NCBI GenBank assembly: GCA_027494115.1
Contig: JAOSJL010000001.1
Coordinates: forward strand, 2,147,218-2,211,217
From: Acidimicrobiia bacterium
Lineage (GTDB): Bacteria; Actinomycetota; Acidimicrobiia; IMCC26256; JAOSJL01
Direction of reading: 5' to 3'
Length of the DNA stretch: 64,000 bases
How positions within the stretch are numbered: the first letter of the stretch is position 1; every line of letters begins with the position of its first letter. The translations under genes were made by a program, and so were the position numbers. Shown in pieces: positions 52,050 to 61,382 of the stretch. Below the pieces are notes generated by a model that saw only the letters and a program-made list of their open reading frames with translations, did not search any database and had not been told where the DNA came from.

Positions 52050-54055
52050 TCGTCGGCTGACAGCCTGTCGACGAGGTGGGCGGGAACCTGCTCGTAGCCG
52101 TCGTGACTCACCGTGAACGTCCCACGCCCGTGGGTCATCGAGCGTGGGGGGGGAAGGTCGATGGCGTAGCGCTGGAGTTCCGATGTCGGCACGTGGGCCA
52201 CGATCTCCGCGTCACCCCGGCCCAGCGACGCGGAGCCCTGGATGCGACCCCGCTTGGCGTTGAGATCACCCATGACATCGCCCTGGAACTCATCGGGAAC
52301 CGTGACCACGAGCTCGCTGATGGGTTCGAGGACGACCGGATGGGCGTCGGCCATCGCGGAACGGAACGCCAATGAGCCCGCCATCTTGAAGCTCATCTCG
52401 TTCGAGTCGACGCTGTGGTGTTTGCCGTCGAGGAGGGTCACCTTCACGTCGACGACCGGGAACCCCCTCACGCCTCCGTGCTCCATCGCCTCGCGGATCC
52501 CCTTCTCGACTGCCGGAATGAACGGGCGGGGAATCGCGCCCCCGACGACGGCGTCGACGAATTCCAGGCCGGTGCCGGGCGGTCCCGGTTCGAGGCGGAT
52601 GGTCGCCACGCCGAACTGCCCGTGTCCTCCGCTCTGCTTCTTGTGTTTCCCCTCGGCTTCGGCCGTACCGGTCACCGTCTCGCGGTATTCGACCTTCACG
52701 GGCTCCTCGTCGACCTCCACCCCGAACTTGTCGTGCAATCGTGCGATGGCGAGGGAGAGGTGTGTTTCACCCATGCCGCGGAGCACCACCTGGTGCGTGC
52801 GATCGTTGCGACGGACCTGCAACGACGGGTCTTCGTCGTCGAGACGGTGCAGTGCCGTGGCGAGCTTGTCGTCATCGGCCTTCGACGTGGCGCGGATCGC
52901 CGTCGCGAGTACCGGTACGGGTGTCGTGAGTGGCTCGGCCGTGGCCGTGGAACCCGGCGCGGTGAGGAGGTCCCCGGTCGTGGTGTCGGTCAGCTTGGCG
53001 ACGGCAGCCAGATCGCCGACGGGCACTTCGCTCACGGGCTCCTGTTCCTTGCCGCGAATCGTCGTGATCTGGTGGAGGCGCGCGTCGGCTCCAGTTCGCA
53101 CGTTCGTGAGGTGGTCATCGACGCGAACGGGCCCGGCCAGGACTTTGAACAGGTTCACGCGACCGACGTACGGGTCGGCGACCGTCTTGAAGACGAGGGC
53201 CGCCGGTGGCCCACCCTGGTCGGTGGGTGCCGGACCCTCGTCGATGATGAAGCGGAGAAGACGATCGATGCCGACGTGCTCCGACCCGCTCCCGCACAGC
53301 ACCGGGAAGACGTCGGCCGAGGCGATTCCCGAGGCCAGGGCGTGCGCCAGTTCGCCCACGTCGACCTCCTCGTCGGCCAGGTACCGCTCCATGAGGGCGT
53401 CGTCGCCCACGACGATTCCCTCGACGAGCGCCTCGTGAACCTCATGTTCCGTCGAGGCGAGTTCCTCGGGGATCGGACTTTCGGTCGCCGTGCCGTCGGA
53501 ATACGTGCGCGCGCGGTCTTCCAACAGGTCGATGACACCGCGGAAGTCGTTCTCCTGGCCGATTGGGAGCTCGAGAGGCGCGATCCCGTTTCCGAACGCG
53601 CTCTTCAGTGCCGCCAGCGTTCTGTCGAAGGACGCCCGCTCGCGGTCGAGCTTCGTGATGAAGACCGCTCGTGGGATGTTCTCCGCCTCGGCGAGGCGCC
53701 AGGCCGTCTCGGTGCCGACCTCGACACCCTCGACTGCCGACACCACGAAGATGGCGAGATCGGCGACGCGCAACCCGGCGGCGACGTCGCCCACGAAGTC
53801 GGCGTAGCCCGGCGTGTCGATCAGGTTCACCTTGTGGTCGTCGAACGCCAGCGGGGCGACGGCGAGCGAGACGGAGATGCCCCGTCGCTGTTCCTCGGGG
53901 TCGAAGTCGCACACCGAGGTGCCGTCCTCGACCGAGCCGGCCCGCTTGATCGTTCCCGACTCGAGGAGCATCGCTTCGGCGAGAGTCGTTTTGCCCGCGC
54001 CCCCGTGTCCGACGAGGGCGACGTTGCGAATCCTGTCCGTGGTCACCGGTTTCAC
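52046..54055 (-). CDS. EF-G-like translation factor GTPase (EF-G2/FusA2 type)
   Basis: The 669-residue product is a translational GTPase, not the canonical EF-G. The P-loop is 'VALVGHGGAGKTTLAEAMLL' where EF-G has GHIDAGKTT. 'NLIDTPGYADFVGDV' is the G3 box, 'FITKLDRERASF' the G4 box (TKLD instead of NKMD). Domains II to V follow, with 'GMGETHLSLAIARLHDKFGV' and 'FPVVDVKVTLLDGKHHSVDS'. It resembles Mycobacterium FusA2, which has little or no ribosome-stimulated GTPase in the related species studied. The GTG at 54055 is supported by GGAGGTG upstream. It lies on the minus strand between HIT/membrane protein and pgsA, interrupting the operon seen in mycobacteria. Confidence 0.85.
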   Translation of the reverse strand: MKPVTTDRIRNVALVGHGGAGKTTLAEAMLLESGTIKRAGSVEDGTSVCDFDPEEQRRGISVSLAVAPLAFDDHKVNLIDTPGYADFVGDVAAGLRVADLAIFVVSAVEGVEVGTETAWRLAEAENIPRAVFITKLDRERASFDRTLAALKSAFGNGIAPLELPIGQENDFRGVIDLLEDRARTYSDGTATESPIPEELASTEHEVHEALVEGIVVGDDALMERYLADEEVDVGELAHALASGIASADVFPVLCGSGSEHVGIDRLLRFIIDEGPAPTDQGGPPAALVFKTVADPYVGRVNLFKVLAGPVRVDDHLTNVRTGADARLHQITTIRGKEQEPVSEVPVGDLAAVAKLTDTTTGDLLTAPGSTATAEPLTTPVPVLATAIRATSKADDDKLATALHRLDDEDPSLQVRRNDRTHQVVLRGMGETHLSLAIARLHDKFGVEVDEEPVKVEYRETVTGTAEAEGKHKKQSGGHGQFGVATIRLEPGPPGTGLEFVDAVVGGAIPRPFIPAVEKGIREAMEHGGVRGFPVVDVKVTLLDGKHHSVDSNEMSFKMAGSLAFRSAMADAHPVVLEPISELVVTVPDEFQGDVMGDLNAKRGRIQGSASLGRGDAEIVAHVPTSELQRYAIDLPPPRSMTHGRGTFTVSHDGYEQVPAHLVDRLSADD

Positions 54056-54220
54056 GACACCTCCAGCCGATCGCGAGCCCGGCGAGTGTATGCCGGGCAG
54101 GTGTCCCCTCATCGTTGAGGGCTCGGATGTCTGCGTGCTCCGAGCAGGCCTGCTACTCTGCTCGCGAACGCGAGCACTCTGGTCCGACGGCACCTGCTCG
54201 CGCGACCGAGGAAGCGCCAG

Positions 54221-54934
54221 ATGCTCGACGGACGTCTCCGCAACGGAGTGCAACAGGGCCTGACCCCGATCGGCGCGGGCCTACGACGCATCGGGGTGAC
54301 GGCCAACCTCCTCACGGTGCTGGGACTGATGGCGTCGATCGTCACGGCCGTTCTGATCGGTACCGGAAACCTGATCTGGGGTGTGGTCGGGCTCGTTGTC
54401 AGCGGTCTTCTCGACGTCCTCGACGGAACCGTCGCCCGCGGCAGTGGAAACGCCGGCCCCCGGGGATCGTTCTTCGACTCGGTCGCCGATCGCGTCTCCG
54501 ATGCCCTCTTGCTCGGTGGCGTCGCCTGGTACCTGGCGGCCGAGAGTGCCTACCTCCCGATCCTCGCCTTTGCCGTGGCCGCGCTCGGAGCCACGATCTC
54601 CTACGAGCGCGCCAAGGCGGAATCGCTCGGTCTCACCGCCAAGGGCGGCCTCATGGAGCGCGCCGAGCGGATGATCCTGCTCGGCGTGGGCCTCGCCTTC
54701 GGCGTTCTCGTCCCCGTCCTGTGGATCATGCTCGTCCTGAGCGCGTTCACGGTCGGGCAGCGCTTCATCATGGTATGGCGGCAGGCCGGCCCCCCGCGCG
54801 AACCGCGACGGATCCGTCACCGGCGTGAGGTCACCGGTGAAGACTCACCGAGGCGCCGTTGGTGGGAGCCCCGCCCCGGATCGAGTCGTGCCCGACGCGA
54901 GCGCACCCGGGCCGGTCGCCGCACGCGGCCCTGA
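54221..54934 (+). CDS. pgsA1: CDP-alcohol phosphatidyltransferase, probable PIP synthase
   Basis: The 237-residue membrane protein has the CDP-alcohol transferase signature 'DVLDGTVARGSGNAGPRGSF' followed by 'FDSVADR' (DxxDGx2AR...GxxxDxxxD), with about six hydrophobic helices. Synteny with the mycobacterial locus (HIT, pgsA1, acyltransferase, pimA) indicates phosphatidylinositol-phosphate synthase, which uses inositol-1-phosphate and CDP-diacylglycerol. From sequence alone phosphatidylglycerophosphate synthase cannot be excluded. A long basic C-terminal tail (about 60 residues, RRRW...RAGRRTRP) extends into the gap before patA. The ATG at 54221 fits. Confidence 0.82.
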   Translation: MLDGRLRNGVQQGLTPIGAGLRRIGVTANLLTVLGLMASIVTAVLIGTGNLIWGVVGLVVSGLLDVLDGTVARGSGNAGPRGSFFDSVADRVSDALLLGGVAWYLAAESAYLPILAFAVAALGATISYERAKAESLGLTAKGGLMERAERMILLGVGLAFGVLVPVLWIMLVLSAFTVGQRFIMVWRQAGPPREPRRIRHRREVTGEDSPRRRWWEPRPGSSRARRERTRAGRRTRP

Positions 54935-54987
54935 CGCCTTGGCATACCCGAGCGCGCCCGCACGGGCCGTCGGCGGGACCTGACGGC

Positions 54988-55929
54988 GTGGTCGACGTGG
55001 CCCGGCCGACGGACCGGTTGGCCTATCTCGCATACCGAACCGCCGCAGAGCTCGCGCAGCGTGTTCCCGTCCGGGTGGGCGAGCCGGCGGCGCGCACGCT
55101 CGGTCGGATGCTGTCGGTGGCCCAGCCGGAGCGTCGCCGGATCGTGCGGCGCAACCTCGAGCGCGCGTACGGGCGGCGCCGCGGTGAGCTCGCCACCCGA
55201 CGGTCGGTGGCAGCGGCGTTCGAATCCTACGGTCGCTACTGGCTCGAGCTGTTCCGACTGCCGACCCGGCCCGACGAGGTCATCGCCGGCTTCAGCATCG
55301 AGGGTTTCGAGCCCATCGCGGAGGCGACCGCCCGGGGTGACGGAGCGATCCTGGCCCTTCCCCACCTCGGGGGGTGGGAGGCCGCGGCGCTCTGGATGAC
55401 ATCGCAGGGCCATCCCCTCACAGCCGTCGTCGAGAGGGTGGAACCTCCGGAACTGCTCGAGTGGTTCGTGTCCGTGCGCAGGGCCATCGGCGTGGAAGTC
55501 ATACCCCTCGGTCCTGACGTCGGCACCTCCGCCCTCCGGACGCTGCGTGAGGGCAAGGCCCTGGCTCTCCTGTGCGACCGCGATCTCAGTGGCGACGGCG
55601 TCGAGGTCGAGTTCTTCGGTGAAAGAACCACGCTTCCCTCCGGGCCCGCCCTTCTGGCGCTGCGGACCGGGGCACCGTTGTTTCCTTCCGCCGTGTACTT
55701 TCGTGCCGGCGGCGGGCATCATGCGGTGGTGCGCCCTCCACTCGAGACGACCCGACAGGGGAAGCTCCGCGACAACATCGTCGAGCTCACGCAGCGGCTC
55801 GCGTTCGAGCTCGAGGATCTCATCCGGGTGGCGCCCGAGCAGTGGCACATGATGCAGCCGAACTGGCCGAGCGACCGAACGACGCGCCGCCGGTTCCTGC
55901 CCACGCGTCTGTCCGACGTGTGGGCCTGA
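54988..55929 (+). CDS. PIM acyltransferase PatA-like (LPLAT family)
   Basis: The 313-residue acyltransferase probably acylates phosphatidylinositol mannosides at the membrane. The HtrB/LpxL-like HxxxxE motif is 'ILALPHLGGWEAAALWM', with the Glu at the position typical of PatA-like enzymes. 'LALLCDRDLSGDGVEVEFFG' and 'GAPLFPSAVYFRAGGGHHAV' are further family blocks, and 'VAPEQWHMMQPNWP' is the C-terminal signature. I chose the GTG at 54988 because it gives the usual N-terminus after the pgsA tail. Gene order pgsA-patA-pimA is that of mycobacteria. Acyl donor and exact acceptor are inferred. Confidence 0.84.
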   Translation: MVDVARPTDRLAYLAYRTAAELAQRVPVRVGEPAARTLGRMLSVAQPERRRIVRRNLERAYGRRRGELATRRSVAAAFESYGRYWLELFRLPTRPDEVIAGFSIEGFEPIAEATARGDGAILALPHLGGWEAAALWMTSQGHPLTAVVERVEPPELLEWFVSVRRAIGVEVIPLGPDVGTSALRTLREGKALALLCDRDLSGDGVEVEFFGERTTLPSGPALLALRTGAPLFPSAVYFRAGGGHHAVVRPPLETTRQGKLRDNIVELTQRLAFELEDLIRVAPEQWHMMQPNWPSDRTTRRRFLPTRLSDVWA

Positions 55930-55960
55930 TGGGTGTGATCGACGTGAGAGAGTTCTGGAG

Positions 55961-57043
55961 ATGAGAGTCGCGATCATCTGTCCCTACTCGTTGTCGATAC
56001 CCGGCGGTGTGCAGGGGCAGGTCCTCGGGCTCGCCCGGGCGCTGCGCGCCCGCGGCGTCGACGCGCGCGTCGTCGGCCCGTGCGACGGGCCGCCGCCCGA
56101 GCCCGGCGTCGTCACCGTCGGTGCCACCACGGGCCTCCCCACCAACGGCTCGATCGCACCGATCGCCCCGGGTCCGGCGGTGGCGCGTCGCACGCGCGAC
56201 GCCCTGCGCGACATCGACCCCGATGTCGTCCATCTTCACGAGCCGTTCGTACCCGGCCCCACGATCTCCACGCTCATCGACGGGGCGTGGCCCATCGTGG
56301 GGACCTTCCACGTTTCGGGCGATCCGAGTCGCGCATACCTGATCGGCCGGCCGCTCACGCGGCGGTATCGCCGACGGCTCTCCGCAGCGGTGGCCGTGTC
56401 GGAGGAGGCTCGTGAGACGGCGCTGGCGCAGATCAGCGGTGAGTGTCTACTCCTGCCCAATGGAGTGGAGGTCGGCCGCTTCGCCTCAGCGTCTCCGTGG
56501 CCCGCAGAGCGTCCCTCGATCATGTTCGTGGGCCGCCATGAGCCGCGGAAGGGTCTCGGGGTTCTGCTGGACGCCTACCGGAGCCTCGGAGATCTGGCGG
56601 ACCTCTGGGTGGCGGGGGAGGGCCCCGACACGCAGCATCTCCGGGCGTCGGCACCCGACGGAGTGAGCTGGCTGGGCCTGATCGACGACCGCGAGCTCGC
56701 CCGCCGACTGCGCGGCGCCTCGGTGTTCTGCGCTCCCTCGGTCTCGGGTGAGTCGTTCGGCATCGTGCTCGTGGAAGCCATGGCCGCCCGTACGCCCGTC
56801 GTGGCGAGTGACATCGACGGGTACCGTCGGGTCGCACGTGATGGTCGGGAGGCCGTCCTCGTCGAGCCGCGCGCCCCCGAGGCGTTGGCCGACGGTCTCC
56901 GCCGCGCGCTCACGGATTCGGACCTGGCGGAGCGACTGCGTGTCGCAGGTGCGGCCCGCGCGGAGGAATTCTCGATGGACAACCTCGCGGAGCGGTACCT
57001 GGAGATCTACGAATCGGTACTAGTCCCTGTTTCCGCCCCATGA
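55961..57043 (+). CDS. pimA: Phosphatidylinositol alpha-mannosyltransferase PimA
   Basis: The 360-residue GT4 enzyme transfers the first mannose from GDP-mannose to phosphatidylinositol on the inner leaflet. The N-terminus 'MRVAIICPYSLSIPGGVQGQ' is almost identical in form to mycobacterial PimA ('CPYSFDVPGGVQ'). The interface block 'VVHLHEPFVPGP' follows. The C-domain has 'VGRHEPRKGLGVLLDAYRSL' and the nucleotide-sugar motif 'ESFGIVLVEAMAARTPVVAS' (E-x7-E). It follows patA by 31 bp and completes the PIP synthase/PatA/PimA set. Together with ppm1 it shows that the cell makes PIM-type glycolipids. Confidence 0.9.
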   Translation: MRVAIICPYSLSIPGGVQGQVLGLARALRARGVDARVVGPCDGPPPEPGVVTVGATTGLPTNGSIAPIAPGPAVARRTRDALRDIDPDVVHLHEPFVPGPTISTLIDGAWPIVGTFHVSGDPSRAYLIGRPLTRRYRRRLSAAVAVSEEARETALAQISGECLLLPNGVEVGRFASASPWPAERPSIMFVGRHEPRKGLGVLLDAYRSLGDLADLWVAGEGPDTQHLRASAPDGVSWLGLIDDRELARRLRGASVFCAPSVSGESFGIVLVEAMAARTPVVASDIDGYRRVARDGREAVLVEPRAPEALADGLRRALTDSDLAERLRVAGAARAEEFSMDNLAERYLEIYESVLVPVSAP

Positions 57044-57127
57044 CCGGACCGGATGGCTGGAGCCCGAGGGTGGTCACCGTATGATGGAGCGTCGTAGGGC
57101 GCCCTCGACCTCTGAAGGGGAGATTCC

Positions 57128-57679
57128 GTGACCGCTCTCATCATCGTCGCCGTGATCGTCGTTCTGCTGATCCTCGCGCTGGTCTTCATGTACAACCGAC
57201 TGGTCCGCGACCGCAACCGCGTGGACAACGCCTGGTCCCAGATCGACGTACAACTCAAGCGCCGGTACGACCTGATCCCGAATCTGGTCGAGACGGTCAA
57301 GGGCTACGCCGCTCACGAGAAGGAGACCTTCGAGCAGGTCACCCAGGCGCGCAACCAGGCCATGAACGCCCAGGGCGCCCACGATCAGGCCAACGCCGAG
57401 AACGTCCTCGAAGGGGCACTGAAGTCGCTCTTCGCCGTCGCCGAGGCGTATCCCGATCTCAAGGCGAACCAGAACTTCCTGAACCTCCAGGAGGAGCTCA
57501 CCTCCACCGAGGACCGCATCGCGTACGCCCGCCAGTTCTTCAACGACTCGGCACTGGCGTTCAACACGAGGATCCAGAGTTTCCCGGCCAACATCATGGC
57601 GGGCATGTTCCATTTCACCGAGCGGGAGTACTTCGAGGCCGACCCGGAGAGCACCGGGCCGGTCCAGGTGGAGTTCTGA
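57128..57679 (+). CDS. lemA: LemA family protein
   Basis: The 183-residue product has an N-terminal membrane helix ('ALIIVAVIVVLLILALVFMY') and then the LemA helical core: 'YNRLVRDRNRVDNAWSQIDV', 'QLKRRYDLIPNLVETVKGYA', 'QNFLNLQEELTSTEDRIAYA' and 'RQFFNDSALAFNTRIQSFP'. All are family hallmarks. The GTG start at 57128 follows GAAGGGG at a suitable distance. Function is not settled. LemA is often next to htpX, as here, and a link to protein quality control at the membrane is inferred from that pairing. Confidence 0.93.
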   Translation: MTALIIVAVIVVLLILALVFMYNRLVRDRNRVDNAWSQIDVQLKRRYDLIPNLVETVKGYAAHEKETFEQVTQARNQAMNAQGAHDQANAENVLEGALKSLFAVAEAYPDLKANQNFLNLQEELTSTEDRIAYARQFFNDSALAFNTRIQSFPANIMAGMFHFTEREYFEADPESTGPVQVEF

Positions 57680-57797
57680 GCCGGGCCTGATCACAGGCCG
57701 GCTCCCGCATCGTCCATTCGCTCGCGTCGCCTATTCGCAGGACCGCAGAAACATCTACGACCAGATCGCGTCGAACAAACGCAAGACGTTCTTCATC

Positions 57798-58655
57798 ATG
57801 GCGGGCTTCGTCGTGCTGATCGTCGGCGTCGTCACGGCCTTCGACATCGCCTTCGGCTACGGACCCGTCTGGATCGTCGTCGCGTTCGTTGTGGCGATGC
57901 TGCTGACGTGGGGGGCGTACTTCAAGTCCGACGCCATCGCCCTCAGGGCCAGCCGGGCACGCCCTGCTTCTCGCGAGGAGTTCGCCCGATACCACAACCT
58001 CGTCGACGGCTTGTGCATCGCCGGCGGTCTCGAGAAGCCACGCCTCTACATCGTCGACGACCCTGCACCCAACGCCTTCGCCACGGGCCGCAACCCGAAA
58101 CACGCTGCGCTCGCGGTCACGACGGGACTGCTCGAGAAGATGAACCGCGTGGAGCTCGAAGGTGTGCTGGCCCACGAGCTCAGCCACGTGAAGAACTACG
58201 ACATCCTCGTCTCTACCATCGCCGTCACGATGGTGGGCGTCGTGGCGCTACTCGCCGACCTCGGTTTCCGAATGATGTGGCTGGGCGGCGGGCGCCGTAG
58301 GTCGAACAACTCGGGTGGGGCTGCGGGCGGACTGCTGCTCGTGTTCGCGCTCATCATGCTGGTACTGGCGCCCATCATCGCCCGGATCATGCAGTTCGCA
58401 GTGTCCCGACAACGCGAGCTACTGGCTGATGCGTCCGGTGTGCAGCTCACTCGGTATCCTCCGGGGCTCATCTCCGCCCTGGAGAAGCTGAAGGAAGACC
58501 AGACGGTCGTCCGCTCGGCCACCAAGGCCACCGCCCAACTCTGGATCGAGTCGCCGCTCGACGAAGAGGAGGGCCACAAGCAGGCCAAGATGAACCGCCT
58601 GTTCCAGACGCATCCGCCGCTCGAGGAGCGGATCCGGATCCTGGAGGAGATGTGA
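57798..58655 (+). CDS. htpX: HtpX-like membrane zinc metalloprotease (start uncertain)
   Basis: HtpX is a membrane protease that degrades misfolded membrane proteins. The zinc motif is 'LEGVLAHELSHVKNYDILVS' (HExxH, with the third ligand Glu in 'RQRELLADASGV'). Four hydrophobic segments fit the family. The ATG at 57798 is the first canonical start. However, coding sequence clearly continues upstream in the same frame: 'AYSQDRRNIYDQIASNKRKT' is a normal HtpX start. No ATG, GTG or TTG lies there, so the true start is lost, non-canonical, or shifted by an indel between 57680 and 57735. The order lemA-htpX is standard. Confidence 0.88.
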   Translation: MAGFVVLIVGVVTAFDIAFGYGPVWIVVAFVVAMLLTWGAYFKSDAIALRASRARPASREEFARYHNLVDGLCIAGGLEKPRLYIVDDPAPNAFATGRNPKHAALAVTTGLLEKMNRVELEGVLAHELSHVKNYDILVSTIAVTMVGVVALLADLGFRMMWLGGGRRRSNNSGGAAGGLLLVFALIMLVLAPIIARIMQFAVSRQRELLADASGVQLTRYPPGLISALEKLKEDQTVVRSATKATAQLWIESPLDEEEGHKQAKMNRLFQTHPPLEERIRILEEM

Positions 58656-58681
58656 CGTACCGCACACACGAGGGAGATCGC

Positions 58682-59764
58682 GTGCCGACACATTCCCGTT
58701 CCGCCCGTTCCGTTCTTCTGACGTCGGTGCTCGTCGCGCTCGCTCTTGTCGCCGCGGCCTGTTCCGGTTCGAGCAAGGAGGCCACGGCCACCGGTGACGG
58801 TCCGACCACGACCCAGCCCTCGGGTCTCACGGCACCGCTCACGGGACTGCCCGACCCCGACGGCGAGGCGGCCTCGCGCCCGGCTCTCTCGGTCAAGATC
58901 GACAACAACCCCGACGCACGCCCTCAGAACGGTCTGGCGGAGGCCGACATCGTCTGGGAGGAGGTGGTGGAAGGGCAGGCAACACGCTTTCTCGCCGTCT
59001 TCAACTCCACCTCGCCCGAGATCGTCGGGCCGATCCGCTCGGTGCGCTTCACCGACCCCGACCTCGTCTGGCCACTCGGCGGCCTGTTCGTCTACTCCGG
59101 GGGTGTTCCCGAGGCGGTGGCCGCTCTCAACGCGGCTCCCGTCCAGGCCTTCGACGAGGGAGTCCTCGAGCCCGCCCTGTTTCGGTCACCCGACCGGAGC
59201 GCCCCCCACAACCTCTACGGACGACCGGCCGAGTTCTGGAAGCTGGCCGAAGACCCCGCGCCGCCCCTGCCGTTGTTGCGCTATCTCGATGAAGGTGAGA
59301 CCTTCGGTGGATCCACCGGCGGCGAGGACGTCGCCTCGGTCACGATCGACTACGGCGGTGTCGACGGCGGGAGCTATGTCGCCCGCTACGACTGGGATGC
59401 CGAGCGCGGCGAGTTCCTCCGCTCCACGGGTGGCGAACCCCAGTTCGGTCCCGACGGTGAGCAGATCGGCACTCCGAACCTCATCATCCAGTTCATCGAT
59501 TACAACGGTGGCGTCGGAGTCGAAGGCGCCAAGGGAACCGTGGTGGGAAGCGCGGAGGCGTGGGTCCTGAGCCAGGGAAAGCTGATCCGCGGCGGGTGGT
59601 CACGGGCCGATCTCGACGCGCAGACCGAATACCGTGACGCCGCCGGCGAGATCATCCTGCTTCCGCCCGGGCGCACCTGGATCACCCTCCCGCAGATCGA
59701 CACCGAGGTCGTCGTGGAGCCCGCGGCTCCACCCGCTGAAGCGACCGAAACTCCCGCGGGCTGA
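58682..59764 (+). CDS. DUF3048 lipoprotein
   Basis: The 360-residue product has a lipoprotein signal: 'SVLLTSVLVALALVAAACSG', with the lipobox 'VAAAC' and the lipidated Cys at about residue 27. A Thr/Ser/Gly linker follows, then the DUF3048 core: 'LSVKIDNNPDARPQNGLAEA', 'DIVWEEVVEGQATRFLAVF', and 'VGPIRSVRFTDPDLVWPLGG'. I chose the GTG at 58682, which has GAGGGAG just upstream. A GTG at 58652 overlaps the htpX stop and would add 10 residues before the signal. DUF3048 proteins are cell-surface lipoproteins of unknown activity. LspA, encoded at 40.2 kb, would process it. Confidence 0.86.
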   Translation: MPTHSRSARSVLLTSVLVALALVAAACSGSSKEATATGDGPTTTQPSGLTAPLTGLPDPDGEAASRPALSVKIDNNPDARPQNGLAEADIVWEEVVEGQATRFLAVFNSTSPEIVGPIRSVRFTDPDLVWPLGGLFVYSGGVPEAVAALNAAPVQAFDEGVLEPALFRSPDRSAPHNLYGRPAEFWKLAEDPAPPLPLLRYLDEGETFGGSTGGEDVASVTIDYGGVDGGSYVARYDWDAERGEFLRSTGGEPQFGPDGEQIGTPNLIIQFIDYNGGVGVEGAKGTVVGSAEAWVLSQGKLIRGGWSRADLDAQTEYRDAAGEIILLPPGRTWITLPQIDTEVVVEPAAPPAEATETPAG

Positions 59765-59833
59765 CCCGGCCGGCGGGCACGAGTGTGCGGTAACGCCCGG
59801 ATCGTCCGCGGGCGCTCCCGGTACCATGAGGGT

Positions 59834-60733
59834 GTGAGCGACAACCCAGCGGGAACACACACGACCGGCACGGCACGCGTCAAACGCGGTTTGGCCGAGA
59901 TGCTGCGGGGCGGTGTGATCATGGACGTGGTCGACCCCGACCAGGCGCGTGTCGCCGAAGACGCCGGAGCGGTGGCGGTGATGGCCCTCGAACGGGTTCC
60001 CGCCGACATCCGGCGTGACGGGGGAGTCGCCCGGATGAGCGATCCGGGGATGATCGAGGAGATCCAGGCCGCTGTCACGGTCCCGGTCATGGCCAAGTGC
60101 CGGATCGGTCACTTCGCCGAAGCGCAGGTTCTCGAGTCCCTCGGTGTCGACTACGTCGACGAGAGCGAGGTGCTCACTCCTGCCGACGAGGCTCACCACG
60201 TCGACAAGTGGGCCTTCACGGTGCCGTTCGTCTGCGGCGCCACCGACCTGGGTGAGGCCCTCCGGCGGATCTCCGAAGGAGCCGCCATGATCCGCTCCAA
60301 GGGCGAGGCGGGCACCGGCGACATCGTCCAGGCGGTTCGTCACCTGCGCTCGATACTCGGCGACATCCGCGCTCTCACCGTTGCCGACGACGCCGAGCTC
60401 TACCGCCGCGCCAAGGAACTGCGGGCGCCGGTCGACCTCGTCCGCGAGGTCGCGTCGCGCGGCGAGCTGCCCGTTCCGCTCTTCTGTGCCGGTGGTATCG
60501 CCACTCCGGCCGACGCGGCGCTCGTCATGCAGCTCGGTGCCCAAGCGACGTTTGTCGGAAGCGGGATCTTCAAGAGCGAGGATCCGGCGACCCGGGCCAA
60601 GGCGATCGTGGAGGCCACGACGCACCACAGCGACCCTGCCATCATCGCCAAGGTGTCGCGGGGTCTGCGTTCTCCGATGCTCGGACTCGCCGCCGACGAG
60701 ATCGACACCCACCTGGCCGAGCGCGGGTGGTGA
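59834..60733 (+). CDS. pdxS: Pyridoxal 5'-phosphate synthase subunit PdxS
   Basis: PdxS forms PLP from ribose 5-phosphate, glyceraldehyde 3-phosphate and ammonia, with PdxT as glutaminase. The 299-residue barrel has '[20 protein letters not shown]' (catalytic Asp and first Lys-region), '[20 protein letters not shown]' with the second catalytic Lys, and '[20 protein letters not shown]'. '[20 protein letters not shown]' and '[12 protein letters not shown]' hold phosphate sites. The GTG at 59834 lies 12 bp inside an AT-poor start region with GAGGG upstream. The pair pdxS-pdxT and following yebC match the mycobacterial order. Confidence 0.96.
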   Translation: MSDNPAGTHTTGTARVKRGLAEMLRGGVIMDVVDPDQARVAEDAGAVAVMALERVPADIRRDGGVARMSDPGMIEEIQAAVTVPVMAKCRIGHFAEAQVLESLGVDYVDESEVLTPADEAHHVDKWAFTVPFVCGATDLGEALRRISEGAAMIRSKGEAGTGDIVQAVRHLRSILGDIRALTVADDAELYRRAKELRAPVDLVREVASRGELPVPLFCAGGIATPADAALVMQLGAQATFVGSGIFKSEDPATRAKAIVEATTHHSDPAIIAKVSRGLRSPMLGLAADEIDTHLAERGW

Positions 60734-60791
60734 CAGCACAGGTGGTGGTGTCGCGCCTTCGTCCCGGCGCGATCAGGGAGTCGGCGCGCAC

Positions 60792-61382
60792 ATGTCGCTG
60801 AAGGTCGGGGTCCTCGCGCTCCAGGGAGCGTTTCGGGAACACCGGGAGATGTTCGAGGCGCTCGGCGCCACTGTCGTCGAGGTGCGGACTCCTTCGCACC
60901 TGGGTGGAACCGACGCACTGGTTCTCCCCGGCGGTGAATCCACCACGATGCGCAAGCTCCTCGACACTGCCGGGCTGCTCGATGTGCTGTGTGAGCGGAT
61001 CGACGCGGGAACTCCGGTTCTGGCGACATGCGCCGGGTTGATCCTGCTGGCGTCCGAGGTGTCCGACGCCCGGGACGTCGACGGAGACCCGCGGGTGATG
61101 TCGGTTCTCGACTGTACGGTTCGACGCAACGCCTACGGCCCACAGCCCGCGTCGTTCGAGGCCCCGCTCACGGTCGTCGGACTTCCAGGCGGTACGTTTC
61201 CGGGGGTGTTCATCCGCGCTCCCGTCATCGAACGGACCGGTCGAGGGGTGGAGGTTCGGTCCCTCCACGACGGGAATCCCGTGTACGTCGCGTCCGGTCC
61301 GGTCCGGGCGACGACCTTCCATCCGGAGCTGGCCGACGACCTGCGGCTCCATGAGCAGTTCCTCTCCGAGGTGACCGCATGA
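60792..61382 (+). CDS. pdxT: Pyridoxal 5'-phosphate synthase glutaminase subunit PdxT
   Basis: The 196-residue class I glutamine amidotransferase supplies ammonia to PdxS. The N-terminal block 'KVGVLALQGAFREHREMFEA' and 'LVLPGGESTTMRKLLDTAGL' are typical. The catalytic Cys is in 'PVLATCAGLILLASEV', and the His-Glu pair is in 'ATTFHPELADDLRLHEQFL'. The gene starts 58 bp after pdxS and its stop overlaps the ATG of yebC (ATGA), so the three form one unit. It is intact. Confidence 0.95.
   Translation: MSLKVGVLALQGAFREHREMFEALGATVVEVRTPSHLGGTDALVLPGGESTTMRKLLDTAGLLDVLCERIDAGTPVLATCAGLILLASEVSDARDVDGDPRVMSVLDCTVRRNAYGPQPASFEAPLTVVGLPGGTFPGVFIRAPVIERTGRGVEVRSLHDGNPVYVASGPVRATTFHPELADDLRLHEQFLSEVTA

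Noticed and set aside
52046..54055. Canonical EF-G or a TetM-type resistance protein
   Set aside because: The P-loop (GHGGAGKTT) and G4 box (TKLD) differ from both. Overall pattern fits the actinobacterial EF-G2/FusA2 group, and no resistance context is present.
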